Below, one piece after another: positions 35,178 through 47,371 of a DNA stretch of 64,000 nucleotides. The notes beneath the pieces are model-generated. The model saw only the letters and a list, made by a program, of their open reading frames with translations, searched no databases and was not told the DNA's origin. The position numbers and the translations under genes were made by a program. Source of the DNA: Cladorhizidae sp. MBARI D1340-BT2 (lineage: Eukaryota > Porifera > Demospongiae > Poecilosclerida > Cladorhizidae); assembly GCA_028752905.1 (NCBI GenBank), contig JAQNBH010000017.1, positions 37,595,429 through 37,659,428 on the forward strand, written 5' to 3'. How positions within the stretch are numbered: position 1 is the stretch's first letter; each line of letters begins with the position of its first letter.

Positions 35178-37096
35178 AGTGGCGACGAAGATTTACAATG
35201 GCAATACATGGCAGTATCAGCGCATTCCACCGGGAACAGAGGGCTGGACAGCATATTATGAAAGGCTGGACCTGTACACTTGACTGCTAACAATGAGGAT
35301 GACTCAGCAAAGCAACGAGCTATTCTCCTAAGCTGCTGTGGAGCGAGTACTTACCAACTCATCTGCAACTTAATAGCCCCTGAGCGACCAATGGTCAAAG
35401 TCATTCACAGAATTGACACAGCTAATGAAGGAGCACCTCACCCCACCTCTGCAAGTCATTATGCAGAGGTTCAGATTCAACTCGCACTCACAGAAACAGA
35501 ATGAATCAGTCGCAGAATTTGTGGCTGGACTATGCAGGCATTCTGAACATTGCAACTTCCAAGCAACATTGGAGGACATGTTACGTGCTCGCCTTGTCTG
35601 TGGCATCAGGGAAGTGAATATTTAACGCCGTCTTTAGCTGAACCTGACCTCAAATTTAGGAAGGCTTTTGAGTTGGCCCAATCAGCTGAAGCAGCTGAAC
35701 GGGATTCACAAGACCTACAACAGAACAATCCCGCATCCTTATCCAAACCGGGTCCCATATACAGCATGGCAACTCAGCCTAAAATACAGTGGCCACAGAA
35801 TGGGACTCACAACTGTGATCATTGTGGAGGGCACATGCTTCAGGGGATTGCCGCTTCAAGACTGCTGTCTGCCACTCCTGTAAAAAGAAAGGACAGCCAG
35901 GGTCTGCAGGAGATAGAAACAGCATCCACGAGAGTTTTGGTCAAGTCAGCAGGACGACCAACCACGAGTTCAAACGCACTGAACAGGAGGATATGGGAAA
36001 AGGTGAGACTGCCTACATGCTCTTTATACTAGGTGGGGGGAAGAGTAGGAAGGTACACTGCATTATGGGATCAGTACAAGTGAACACTCTACTCTATAAT
36101 CTATATGGAAGCAGATACAAGTGCTGCTATGTCCATAACTAATGCTACCACATATCACCAACTATGGCCAAAGCATTTAGCACCTTCCTTGCAGCCAACC
36201 AACAAACGGCTTTGCACTTACACAGGAGAGACTTTTAGAGATCCTTGAAACTATTGCAGATACAGTGAACTATCAAACCCAGTAAGCAGATTTGGAATTG
36301 ATGGTGGTGGCTTGAAGGGGTCGAAGTTTACTCGGCAAAGACTGGCTGTTGGAAATCAAATTGGATTGGGGACGCATACATCAAGTGCCAGTAGGACATA
36401 CACAAACCTTACAATTCCTTTAGGATAGCATGCAGGCATGTTCAAGGATGAATTTGGATTAGTGTTTGGGAACCCAGCCAAGATTCACATCGGCCTAACA
36501 GTACGACCCCATTTTTGTAAACCACTTTCAGTCCCTTTTGCACTCAGAGGTAAAGTTGAGCAGGAATTGAGTTGGCTGGGAGTCATCGAGGGAGTGCAGT
36601 TTGCAAAGTGGGCTGCTCCGATAGTCCATCCAAATATGTGGGCACTATAAAGTTACAGTCAACAAGGCATCAAAGGTAGAGAGATACCCTCTACCTAAGA
36701 TCCATGAGCTCCTGGCATCTTTGGGGGGGTGGAAAGACATTTACAAGTTGGAACTCGCACACACGTACCAACAGATTCCATTGGATGATGAGTCGAAGAA
36801 ATTCGTGACATCAATACACCCAAGGGTCTATACCAGTACACTCGCTTGCCATTTGGAGAGTCTTCAGCTCCTATAATTTTCCAACGGACCATTCAAGGTG
36901 TTTTATAAGGTGTTTCACATGTATGTGTTTACATAGATGACATCTGAATCACAGGGTGACCGAGCAAGAACACTGAAAAACCCACGGAGAAGTCCTGACG
37001 AGACTGTAGGAAGCAGAATTGAAATTGAAGCAGGAGAAGTGTGCATTTATGCAACCATCTGTTGAGTACTTGGGGCACCACATATCTGCCGAGGAA
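35178..37096 (+). pseudogene. Ty3/gypsy gag to RT, truncated by the U4/U5 joint
   Basis: Gag is best preserved here: a 160-codon frame (35,550-36,032) with zinc-knuckle-like CDHCGG and the middle part missing from U2. Protease remains near 36,110 have DTSA instead of DTGA, so even the active-site motif is changed. RT follows from 36,438 (MFKDEFGL) to about 37,096, with frameshifts, and is cut before the RNase H part. The last matched bases are 'ctgccgaggaaatttgacc'. Downstream the sequence turns round into U5. Confidence 0.8.
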
Positions 37097-37121
37097 ATTT
37101 GACCTTTTGTGAAGACACTGT

Positions 37122-38442
37122 TGGGCCGATGTGAATCTTGGCTGGGTTCCCAAACACTAATCCAAATTCATCCTTGAACATGCCTGCATGCTTGTCCTAA
37201 AGGAATTGTAAGGTTTGTGTATGTCCTACTGGCACTTGATGTATGCGTCCCCAATCCAATTTGATTTCCAACAGCCAGTCTTTGCCGAGTAAACTTCGAC
37301 CCCTTCTAGCCACCACCATCAATTCCAAATCTGCTTACTGGGTTTGATAGTTCACTGTATCTGCAATAGTTTCAAGGATCTCTAAAAGTCTCTCCTGTGT
37401 AAGTGCAAAGCCGTTTGTTGGTTGGCTGCAAGGAAGGTGCTAAATGCTTTGGCCATAGTTGGTGATATGTGGTAGCATTAGTTATGGACATAGCAGCACT
37501 TGTATCTGCTTCCATATAGATTATAGAGTATAGTGTTCACTTGTACAGATCCCATAATGCAGTGTACCTTCCTACTCTTCCCCCCACCTAGTATAAAGAG
37601 CATGTAGGCAGTCTCACCTTTTCCCATATCCTCCTGTTCAGTGCGTTTGAACTCGTGGTTGGTCGTCCTGCTGACTTGACCAAAACTCTCGTGGATGCTG
37701 TTTCTATCTCCTGCAGACCCTGGCTGTCCTTTCTTTTTACAGGAGTGGCAGACAGCAGTCTTGAAGCGGCAATCCCCTGAAGCATGTGCCCTCCACAATG
37801 ATCACAGTTGTGAGTCCCATTCTGTGGCCACTGTATTTTAGGCTGAGTTGCCATGCTGTATATGGGACCCGGTTTGGATAAGGATGCGGGATTGTTCTGT
37901 TGTAGGTCTTGTGAATCCCGTTCAGCTGCTTCAGCTGATTGGGCCAACTCAAAAGCCTTCCTAAATTTGAGGTCAGGTTCAGCTAAAGACGGCGTTAAAT
38001 ATTCACTTCCCTGATGCCACAGACAAGGCGAGCACGTAACATGTCCTCCAATGTTGCTTGGAAGTTGCAATGTTCAGAATGCCTGCATAGTCCAGCCACA
38101 AATTCTGCGACTGATTCATTCTGTTTCTGTGAGTGCGAGTTGAATCTGAACCTCTGCATAATGACTTGCAGAGGTGGTGTGAGGTGCTCCTTCATTAGCT
38201 GTGTCAATTCTGTGAATGACTTTGACCATTGGTCGCTCAGGGGCTATTAAGTTGCAGATGAGTTGGTAAGTACTCGCTCCACAGCAGCTTAGGAGAATAG
38301 CTCGTTGCTTTGCTGAGTCATCCTCATTGTTAGCAGTCAAGTGTACAGGTCCAGCCTTTCATAATATGCTGTCCAGCCCTCTGTTCCCGGTGGAATGCGC
38401 TGATACTGCCATGTATTGCCATTGTAAATCTTCGTCGCCACT
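37122..38442 (-). pseudogene. Ty3/gypsy gag-protease, truncated by the U4/U5 joint
   Basis: Inverted copy of 35,178-36,498, with the same 160-codon gag frame (37,588-38,070) and zinc-knuckle-like segment. It contains only the first part of RT (MFKDEFGL region, near 37,180) before the joint. Confidence 0.8.
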
Positions 38443-38698
38443 TGAGGTAACTTTACACAATTCAGCCACTTTGAAGTAACCCCATTACACAATTCTCTTT
38501 TGATACAAAGTCAAGAAGTCTCCTTTTTACCAGTTACCCACCAGCCGCTGGCTCTTGAACCAGACTGAACCCTGGCCCCTGGGCACTGCCACACAATACC
38601 ATAAGGTAATCACACACAAGCCACACAACTAGTGTTAATTACTCCTACACTAACAACTAAATAAAAGTAAACACAAATGACAGTTGTTAAGAGAACTA
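38443..38698 (-). repeat. 5' LTR of the U5 Ty3/gypsy element
   Basis: Minus-strand LTR equal to the U1 and U4 5' LTRs, with TGGCGACGA just inside. No 3' LTR remains. Confidence 0.75.
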
Positions 38699-39433
38699 CC
38701 CAAACTATAAACACTCAGTGTATATGCAGTATTTGTAGTTTCTTATAATATGAGCCACCACGGAGCATGCTGGTGAGAGTGCATTGCAGCTTATTGTTGG
38801 AGCTGGTGATCAAAGTCTAGAGAGGTGAACCCTGTAATGACGAACATAGAATACAAAGTCTGACAGAGGTTACTTGATGGAGAGTGTGTGATAGCATGTG
38901 ATAGCTATTAGGAAGAATGCTTGTAGTATCAATCGGCAAGATTAACACCTAGCAACCACTTAACAAACGATGTCCAATGACAGTTTTAAATTAGATACAG
39001 ATCGTAGATTTGTGGGGCTAGCTACAAAGGCAGTTGAAATTTTCCAGACAAACTTGTATGTGGACAGCCATCTAAAAATTTGCTCTTCTTCAAAATAAAT
39101 ACTGGCCTTGGAGCAGAAGACATAGTCACGACTGTCACTAACAAATAAGGACTAAAACAAATAGTAAGGTAGGTATTAGTGCTTAATTTAGATTTCTGCT
39201 TTATAAACCAAATTTTATAGAACCAAAAAGTTGTGAATTTATTTTAAAAAATATAGCTTAATTTTAACTCTTGTGTAAAATATTACACAACCATGCTCCT
39301 GTACAATTGTACAAAAAATAATATAAATATCTCAATACTTCAGCTTGACCAGGGTGCAAGGAATTTATTACCACACTTGTGAAGCTATACATGAATGAGA
39401 AGCCTTGGATTTGTCGTGGCTAGCTGGCTGTTG

Positions 39434-39709
39434 TTAAAGTCCTTCTAATCCTTGTGTGAGTGTGGCTTGTGAGAATACTGTGCAAGTGGTGCCATAGATC
39501 CTATTCAAGAGGACAATTGACACTTCCAGAAGATAGCTCAAGTTTTGCTCGCGTTCTTGGGGAATAGTTGGCAGTGTAACTAGATGTAGATAATATCTGG
39601 CATTTCTTGGCAATGTTCTTAGTTCAGCATTGCCTAGAGCAATTGCTTTGGATGGTATATGGACAAGGACTCCAGTACAGAGAGACATCTTGAAACAGTC
39701 ACAATCCAA
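39434..39709 (-). other. Conserved 91-codon open frame (U5 copy)
   Basis: Same frame as in U1 and U4; differs from U4 by one visible residue (EREQ against ECEQ). Confidence 0.3.
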
Positions 39710-39959
39710 AAATCATACAAACTTTCATGTACTGATTCATCATACATAATCATTCATATTTTAGTTCCCTTGTATTGATAAATTTTATACTTAACCGATT
39801 ACACATGAGATTAAATTTTGACGTTGTGTCACATGAGGCCGAATTGTTTTCATGTGATCCAGGTATGCAGGGCTTTTCCAGTTGTAATGCCTGAAACTAT
39901 ATAGAACCGGACGGAAAACAAGTTTGTTTGAGTATTTTGAGTACGGATGTCTTGACTAC

Positions 39960-40074
39960 CGAGACAGGATCAAGTCTTTCCCCCTGCGATCTTGTAGTTC
40001 ATAGACATTCAGGCATTCACCTATGTTTGTCTTCTTCGACACTCCTTCACTTGTACAAACTCGGACAGATGAAC
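39960..40074 (-). other. Exon-like 115-bp segment, U5 copy
   Basis: Same borders and open frame as 6,678-6,792, with both acceptor-like and donor-like ends intact. Confidence 0.3.
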
Positions 40075-42022
40075 CTACAAGCTTTGTCTGTGGCAAGCTA
40101 AAGTTCCTCGACGGCAAATAACACCAATCATGATCTAGCTAACAAAACTAAAGTGAGTATAAATATGTTATTTTAATGAACGTCGTGATAATAGATTTGT
40201 CAGGGCCTTTTTTTCGAGGTTACTCATAATAACTATGGTCTATTTAGTTGACTTCTTACTCCCCATGTTCAACCCTGCTCTTTTCCTATCCTAAGCTGTT
40301 GCTGGACTGGATGGGTAGATTGAATTGAACCTTCTATTTCAGGTTGATAACTTGGATAACTACAAAATACTTGTTGGTCTATTTGCTACTTCACGTTGAT
40401 GCCTATAACAAGAAACAAGATATATACATAAAAACACTAAAAAAAAAATTAGCTCTAATTACTAAAACAAGTTTCTACAAGAAATAATAATAGAGAAGTG
40501 TTATAGTTCTTTTTCCACATGGCACTTGTGCCAGAGTGGGAAGCAATCTTTTTTTCTCTCCTGTGTGACATAACCTAGTGTTACATTCTGGACAGAACCT
40601 CACTGCATTGGACATTTTACCCCCTGTCTATGTAGAATGCACTGAGTCCACTTCATCAATTGGTCATTGTTAACAGAATTAGGAAGTGTTGTAAAGGAGT
40701 GGTAAGTAAGTCTCTCTTTTCATCTTGCACTCAGAAAGTCAAGAGTCAGAAACTGAATGGCAGGCCAGCTGTCAATGTCACACTGCTGCAGCTGTCAACT
40801 CATCAATGCATGGTTTGTTAGTTGATTACCTGTATCAAGTACTATCAGTATGATCAACCACTAATACTTGTAGTAAGTTATAGTGACAGACACTATCAAT
40901 ACAGTATTAGCTTTATGGGATAATAATTTATGGGATAATAATAATTTATAACACACTTTAGGGGGGGGGGCCTGGGCCCGCTCCTGTATCCACCCATGAG
41001 GTGTGGTGATTGAGTAAATCCTCCCAGGTTGCTTCAACTACAATAATCTGCAACCAGTTCATTGGCTAGAATGATGCAGAATTCTTTAACTTTTTTGTTG
41101 GAATAATCTTTAAGAATAAAGGTTGTTATTTCAAAGTGGAAGAAAAAGATGTATTTTGATTTCAACTCATACCTGTAGAAGCCGCCTCATGTGTGTTATA
41201 ATTGACCAGCAGATTCCATCCCTTTATCTTCTTTGAATACTTCTGGCTATTTTTGAAAGGTCAATATTTGTTCCCATAGCCATTATGATCTTCTGGTCAA
41301 GCCAGTGTCACGAACTTTCCCTGCCACATCATGCTATATACTACATGTAATATTACTTGTGTGTGTCTTGTGTGCATTTGGTGTGTGATTTTGGATGTGT
41401 GCATGTGTGCTTTTGTGTGTGTGTGCATGTTGGTATGATTTGTGTGTGGGTCTCTCTTACTGTGTGCAAGTGGTAATGCCTCTGAGATAGTTGATTGAGA
41501 TGTAGGAATATATGATATTGTGTATGTGTCGATTTACAAATAGCTCCTCTTCAACAAAGATCTTTATCGTCACTTCTTCCAGGATACTAAGTCATCCAAC
41601 TCATCATATGGGAATGTTTTTTCATGACTATCTGACAAGACCTCTTCCATAACTTGTTGTAGATTATAATACATACATTGCTACACCACATTTTTAATCT
41701 TTACAATTTTCATGAACAAAATATTAGTACACAGCCAATGATTAGATTCACACTGATACACATACCTGTGGTAGATTGATAAACTCTATCTGCCTACTAC
41801 AATATGCTGTTTATGGCTATTAATTGGGGCCTGGACATCTGACGTACAAGTATGTCAAGTGCCATTTGTGGTTCTATCTTGTTAAATGTTAGTGATTCAA
41901 TAATTATGTTTTATTTTATATTTGCAAGCTTTCTGTTTGTAAAACCTGATACAGCAGAGACAGAATACACTATAGTGTGTCTATCGTCTATAATCTTGAG
42001 TCTCTATTAATAATTACTTTAC

Positions 42023-42152
42023 CTGCGAGCTCTCTGTTTGTAGATCCTGATACAACAGAGACATAATCCAATTCCAAGCAATGGAGACACAACTGTTATT
42101 GTAGCTGTTGGGACAGCGATGGCAATAATAGTGCTGAGACCAATGGATTGCT
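42023..42152 (-). CDS. RTK transmembrane exon, copy U5
   Basis: A 130-nt exon with acceptor TTTATCACAG and donor GTAAAG, phase 1 in and 2 out, encoding one membrane span followed by CC and a basic cluster. It is on the same strand as, and in matching phase with, the stalk exon at 46,493-46,597 and the ectodomain exons upstream, separated by a 4.3-kb intron carrying the transposase fossil and minisatellite. Downstream, the gypsy element is cut by the U4/U5 joint, so the juxtamembrane and kinase exons are missing on this side. A transcript could make a receptor without a kinase only if another 3' end is used. Confidence 0.6.
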
Positions 42153-42899
42153 CTGTGATAAATAGAAGTGATAAAAATTAATGGGACATAAGCTAATTAA
42201 GTTTAAGTCAGAAATTACTGATGAGGTAAAATAAATAATTACCATTGGGCACCCATTGGGCACTCGTTATAAAATAAGAACGTCCTAAATACCATTGCTA
42301 AGTCAACTATTTTGACCTTCATAAATAAAAATAACAAAATAGAGCTACTACTTAAAGAATAGCTTAACACATATTCTTTGGGATACACTATCATTCTCTG
42401 TGGTAGAAAAATGTAGTCCTGTGATATTAAACTAAGGATCCATACATAACTTTAAATCCTACAAATTGGTGGGATGAATTCTCTCTATATACATACATAC
42501 AGCAGAGAGCCTGAGGTAAGTGTGACATAGAATTTATCCCTCTGACTAATGATGGGCTAGATAGAGAAGCAAGTTAATAAAGTGTGTTTTCATGGAGGGT
42601 ATTTCCCTCCAAGTATTGATATGAAAAACAACAACAAAACACATACAAACATCATTTTCACAGCTGGAAATGTTTGTCGTAATTATAGTTTGCGAATTGT
42701 GGTAAAAATGGAGTTTGAGAATTTAATATTTACGGTTTGCTGAAATTCATTTTATGATTAACTATACACAACAGTATTATGACAATAATCATACAAAATA
42801 TACCACTTGGCTTATCTTAAAAGTGTTCTACTCTCCTTCACTTTTGCCAGCCTTTCTGAACTCAATTTCTGGCTTCTGAGAGAGAGACTCCAGCCCTCC

Positions 42900-43345
42900 T
42901 ATTAGCCAGTCAGCCCTGTTAAGCTTGAGTATTGAAATATGAGTGTAAATCTAATGCGACTAGTTGCTTCCCGATCCTCCTTTGCATAACTTGCTTCGAA
43001 TTATTCCTTCAAATTATCTTTAAAGGGTTTGTTAACTGAAAGATCAAGGGGTTCCAAGTTGTCAATGCAATTAGCAGGCACAATAATTTGGTGGATGCTG
43101 TTCTTTTTGAGATGCTCACAAAATGCAAAAGTTTGCTAGCCACAGAAGGTATAAAAATTGTGGAAATGGACGATTCTCTTCAAGGTAACGTGGCTTAACT
43201 TTTTTCTACAAATGGCAGCAGAACCTTTCCATCCGTGTAGCTTCATTAAACGAGTGATTTTCTGAATGCCAAACATCCCATTTAGGTGGAAACCATTTAG
43301 GTGGAAACTGGCACCACCTTTCTGTTTTCCCCTGAATATGAGGTG
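42900..43345 (-). pseudogene. pogo/Tigger-like DDE transposase fragment (U5 copy)
   Basis: Minus-strand copy of the fragment at 32,290-32,680 with independent changes. It reads VPANCIDNLEPLDLSVNKPF, then FKDNLKE without the stop seen in U4 at that point. Other stops and frameshifts remain. Confidence 0.6.
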
Positions 43346-43483
43346 GTAAATATATTCCGGTAGCTAAGTGCTACTGCTAGAAGCACATCGCATTTTTATC
43401 ATAGAGCCGATTAACTTATCCCCTTGTCTGTTCATTGTCCATCCACTCACTGGAACAAAATGAATGGCTGTCTGATCTCAATC

Positions 43484-44000
43484 TTTCCTAATATCGTAAG
43501 AACTCTGCCTGGGATTTCAACGACAACTTAATACCCATAAACTAATAAACTCAGACTTGGAACTAACTATTCCTAATATCGTAAGAACTTAATACCCATA
43601 AACTAATAAACTCAGACTTGGGAACCCATAAACTCAGACTTGGGAACCCATAAACTCAGACTTGGGACTAACTATTCCTAATATTGTAAGAACTTAATAC
43701 CCATAAACTAATAAACTCAGACTTGGGAACCCATAAACTCAGACTTGGGAACCCATAAACTCAGACTTGGGAACCCATAAACTCAGACTTGGGACTAACT
43801 ATTCCTAATATCGTAAGAACTTAATACCCATAAACTAATAAACTCAGACATGGGAACCCATAAACTAATAAACTCAGACTTGGGACTAACTATTCCTAAT
43901 ATCGTAAGAACTCCGGCTGGGATTTCAACGACAACTTAATACCCATAAACTAATAAACTCAGACTTGGGACTAACTATTCCTAATATCGTAAGAACTCCT
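43484..44000. repeat. Minisatellite inserted in the U5 flank
   Basis: Nested repeats: a short unit 'actcagacttgggaaccc' (18-22 bp) inside a longer one starting 'actaactattcctaatatcg'. The equivalent place in the U3/U4 hinge (between ctgatctcaat and tagctagg; near 32,080) has only about ten bases, so the block arose or inserted after the copies split. Confidence 0.85.
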
Positions 44001-44070
44001 AGCTAGGGAAGGAGGATGCCATTTATTAACACTTAGCATGTAGCAGATACTGCTCCTTTCACTTTTGGAA

Positions 44071-46492
44071 ACTCAGGTCCAGATAGTTTAGCCGAGTTAA
44101 AAGACTCGTGCTTCACAAGAATTATGTATCCCATGCCTTGGTGAGCACTTATTCAGTTGCCATGCTGCTTTAGAAGACCAGCAATTCCTTCTGCAGCAGC
44201 CAGTATAGAAGTGTTGACCACAACTTGTACTGCAAACACATCTCTCACCTCAGCATCCAGAGTAACCACAAGCAAAAGAAGCCAACCACATGCTTTAGTA
44301 TGCAATCTCCATCCTGTTCTGGTGATAATCATTTAACTTTGCCAGGTACTTACATCTTCAGTAGATGGACAGTTAACTCTGGGACTGTGTAGTGCCATGA
44401 TTCTTCGGTTGGCCCATGCTCAGCAGCAAGACCCTCAGCAGAGTAGCTAGAGTAGATCATCTTAGGACTTTTCGGTGCAGAACTAGCATCCGGTTTGTCC
44501 AGTGAGAATCACATTCTCTTGTCGGCTTTGTGGAGAGCTTTGGCATCAGTGAAGGTGCAAACTCCGATGAAGAAAAAGTATATGTCCGAGAAAATTAGTG
44601 TAGGAATGAAATTATTGACATTTATACAACAGCAGCTTCTCAACTACTCTGCACACAAGCTAAATATATTATGCTCACGCGTTACAAATAATGTGGACAT
44701 GCTTAACATTTTAGCAGATTGGTCTATCCCAGAAAATTTGCAAACCACAAAAGTTAATTCCCGCAAACACTTCTGGCTTGTGGCAATTTCAACTGATTAA
44801 GTTGAGCTCTATTGTAACCAGCTAAGAGTTCCATGACATCGGCCTGCACGTTGGCTGAAGTTGGACACTGCATGGCTGAAAAGGGATAGTGCACTATTGG
44901 AAAACTTAATTTTAGGATCAACTGAGGTGCTTGACTGCGTACTCAGTGCCTAATAAAATCATTTGATTATGCAGTAGGGGCTTCCTCTAGCAACTGGTGC
45001 TAATTTCAGCTGTCTAGCACTTGACAAACCGGAACCAGACCTGTTGCGCAAACTCAGGCACTCAAGTTTTGAGGTACCCCCACCAGTAACTTGGGTAGTT
45101 ATATCTATGAAAAATATTTTAGTATCAAAAGAGAGCACAGAGTGAGACCTATCTTTGAGCTATATATCAAGTCCATTCCATGAAATGTGCAGAATATAAT
45201 ATGGAGCTATATATAAAGTGGTAACCACAAATTTTTAAGCACCTACTAGTTTATGGTATTGGCCTCCTTATAATTAAGCTTATCCACCCACTTTCTACTA
45301 TTGTGGCCATCTTAGTCAAGGCAACACATTCGGAAGAAGGCTCTACCAAGTAAGAATTCCACAATCCTCTCCTTTGCTGGAGTTATCTTCACGAGTCAAG
45401 AGTACCACATGTCACTATAAAAAATGAATTCTGTTAGACATAAGTAGCCTTGACATTTCTTGGGTTGTCAAAACCATAAACAGTCTTGCATTACAAGATT
45501 TTTCTACTTAGTTATCGGAAAGTAACACACTTTAAATTAGGTGCATAAATAGTGCTGTCGACAGTGAGTGGGTTAAGCAGATAAAAAAGTTAGATTAAAG
45601 TGTTTATTTTTTGGGTGGGTGGGTCTGTTGAATAGGTTGCTCGGACTCTTGGTTAGTTACCACTAGAGTACCTTGCATGCTCTGCACAGTCTATGCCCTG
45701 GCCAACACATACTCGTGTCTGCTATAGCTTCAAGCTCTGCCTCTCATTAACTTTGGTTGTGCTTTCCGCCCAACCATACATTAATGAGCTGTCTTTGCTA
45801 GAGTGACCACCTGGTGAGTTCCAAGTCATCTCTCCAGTTAATGGCAGGTGTACTGGGCCCCTACTATTCTCGCACCTCCACCCCTCTACTAATTACCTCT
45901 AAAGAGTGCGGAGGTGTATTTTGAGGTAAGTCATCCCACCTACCCAGGGGATGTTGTGGGACATACCAGTCCCCCTGCACCTACACCCAAGTACCTCATC
46001 ATTTATTATTGGTATTATTAATAATAAATAATAGCCCCATTCAACTCAGCACACACACACCCCCCCCTTCCTGTGTTGTGACCCAGTTACTTGGCTTGTG
46101 CTAATGACTTGGACACTGAGCAGAGCATAGACTTTTGTGTTTTAAAATGCAATGTGTATGCTGCACTTTCCCACTGGCTCAGCATTTTTATTAAAGAGTC
46201 TGGCATCACAAACTGCTGCTGTTATAGCTGCTCCTATGGAAGCTGTGTCTAGCATAGTTATCAGCTTTCATGCCCAACCTTACTAATGCTAACCAGAGCT
46301 CCTTCACTGGCCTGCCTCCACAGGTACTCCACTAACCTACATACTAATGTAAGATTATTGGGCCCTCAATTATTTCTCAATTGAAATCATGTTTCCTCTC
46401 TGCATAGGTACTAACAGTTTCTGCTTGATCAACCATGCTATATATAATTAATAATACACCTCATTATGGCTACACACTGATCTAAACTTTAC
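44071..46492. other. Stretch without recognised gene
   Basis: No convincing exon, RNA or mobile element is seen. The longest plus-strand frame (44,495-44,800, 101 codons) has no recognisable domain or splice signals in support. A (AC)/(C) rich run lies at 46,048-46,067 and a short AT inverted repeat near 46,008-46,032. If the RTK model is right this is intron. Confidence 0.4.
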
Positions 46493-46597
46493 CATTGGCA
46501 GTGGTCTCACTTGGCCCTCCAGTGGGTGAGGGGAAGGGAGTGGCCGGGGTGATGGTGCTCATGGTGCTTGAGGGGACAATGGTGCTGGTAGGGGAAT
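46493..46597 (-). CDS. RTK Ser/Thr/Pro-rich stalk exon
   Basis: A 105-nt exon on the minus strand: acceptor TTTTTATAG at 46,598, donor GTAAAG at 46,492, phase 1 on both sides. The translation is almost only Ser, Thr and Pro (for example STIVPSSTMSTITPATPF), typical of an O-glycosylated stalk just outside a membrane. Its phase fits both the ectodomain exon 47,372-47,745 (phase 1 out) and the transmembrane exon 42,023-42,152 (phase 1 in). Confidence 0.6.
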
Positions 46598-47371
46598 CTA
46601 TAAAAATGGTGTTCAATAACTAGTCAGGAAAACTTAATAAGGGGCATTTTTTGTCAATGACATAATTAGGGGAGTACTTATTTATTAGGAATTCTTGCCA
46701 AATGAGACTTATCTACTTAGGATGAATTCTTTGTTAAATAAGTGGCATACTTTAAGAGGAAATCTTGTATAAGAGGAATACTCAATAGATGATGTTTGTC
46801 TTAGAGGCATACTTTTTAAAGCAAAAAAAAGAGAGGCAGTTCTACTTACTAGAGACATTTTGCTAAATTAGAGATATTTAATAAGATATATGTTTTCATA
46901 GTTAGAGGCATGCTTACTTAATTGGAGTTACACAATAGGTACACATGCTTAATAAGAGGCAGCTCTCATTAATAGGATGATGCTACGCCTACAGCTGGAC
47001 CAATACAGCAGGTCAAGATTGCATCATGCACATGCCATAATACAGAAGTCACTGGTTTATTAAGCCACAAAATGATTAAGGGCTGAACTGCTAATGTCAT
47101 AAAAACCACTCTTGTTTCTAACTATATGTACACTTTATGTCATACCAAGAATAGAGGGGCTCTCCGGCTGTTCCAGTTCTCCTGGGTATAATAATATAAT
47201 AATTGCCATGAGAGTGAAGCCAATGCATACTGCATGATTAATATACACATTGTTACTAATAAATGCATGAGAGTGAAGCCAAAGCATACTGCATATACAC
47301 ATTACTGCTAAGAAATGCATGAGAGTCAAGCCAATGCATACGGCATGATTGATATACACATTGTTACTTAC
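46598..47371. repeat. Intron with three 57-bp tandem repeats at 47,212-47,371
   Basis: The unit 'catgagagtgaagccaatgc' plus 'atactgcatgattaatatac' and 'acattgttact' occurs three times. The last copy runs into the donor of the next exon, so its end shows the donor sequence (acttac) where the other copies read actaat. The rest of the intron has no recognised content. Confidence 0.7.

Larger units (their letters stand above)
32005..37096 (+). repeat. Copy U4 of the inverted segment
   Basis: Plus-orientation copy. Sequence 32,005-32,530 is the hinge between U3 and U4; it is continuous with U4 because U5 carries the same stretch in the same relation. Arms 30,817-32,004 (U3) and 32,531-33,717 (U4) are inverted copies (coordinate sum 64,535). 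At 33,711-33,718 about 2 kb present in U3 and U5 is missing, with GGTTCTA at the joint. The copy runs on through transmembrane exon, 91-codon frame, 5' LTR and gypsy, and stops at 37,096 inside RT. Stretches 32,681-33,408, 33,539-33,907 and 34,184-34,916 hold nothing else recognised. Confidence 0.85.
37110..44070 (-). repeat. Copy U5 of the inverted segment
   Basis: Minus-orientation copy starting near 'ctgttgggccgatgtgaa'. Arms 33,711-36,498 (U4) and about 37,122-39,906 (U5) are inverted copies (coordinate sum about 73,617-73,620). About a dozen bases at the joint (ttttgtgaagac) fit neither side. It keeps the roughly 2 kb lost from U4, the transmembrane exon, and the pogo-like transposase, and is interrupted by a minisatellite at 43,484-44,000. 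A poly-G run lies at 40,962-40,972 and a GT-rich tract at 41,360-41,460. Stretches 38,699-39,433, 40,075-42,022 and 42,153-42,900 hold no recognised gene. Confidence 0.85.

Noticed and set aside
1..44070. A CRISPR-like or prokaryotic reading of the regular inverted repeats
   Set aside because: The repeats are kilobases long and carry spliced animal exons and eukaryotic transposons; there are no short direct repeats with unique spacers.
44495..44800. A 101-codon plus-strand frame
   Set aside because: No domain, no splice support and no second copy to compare; length alone does not support it.
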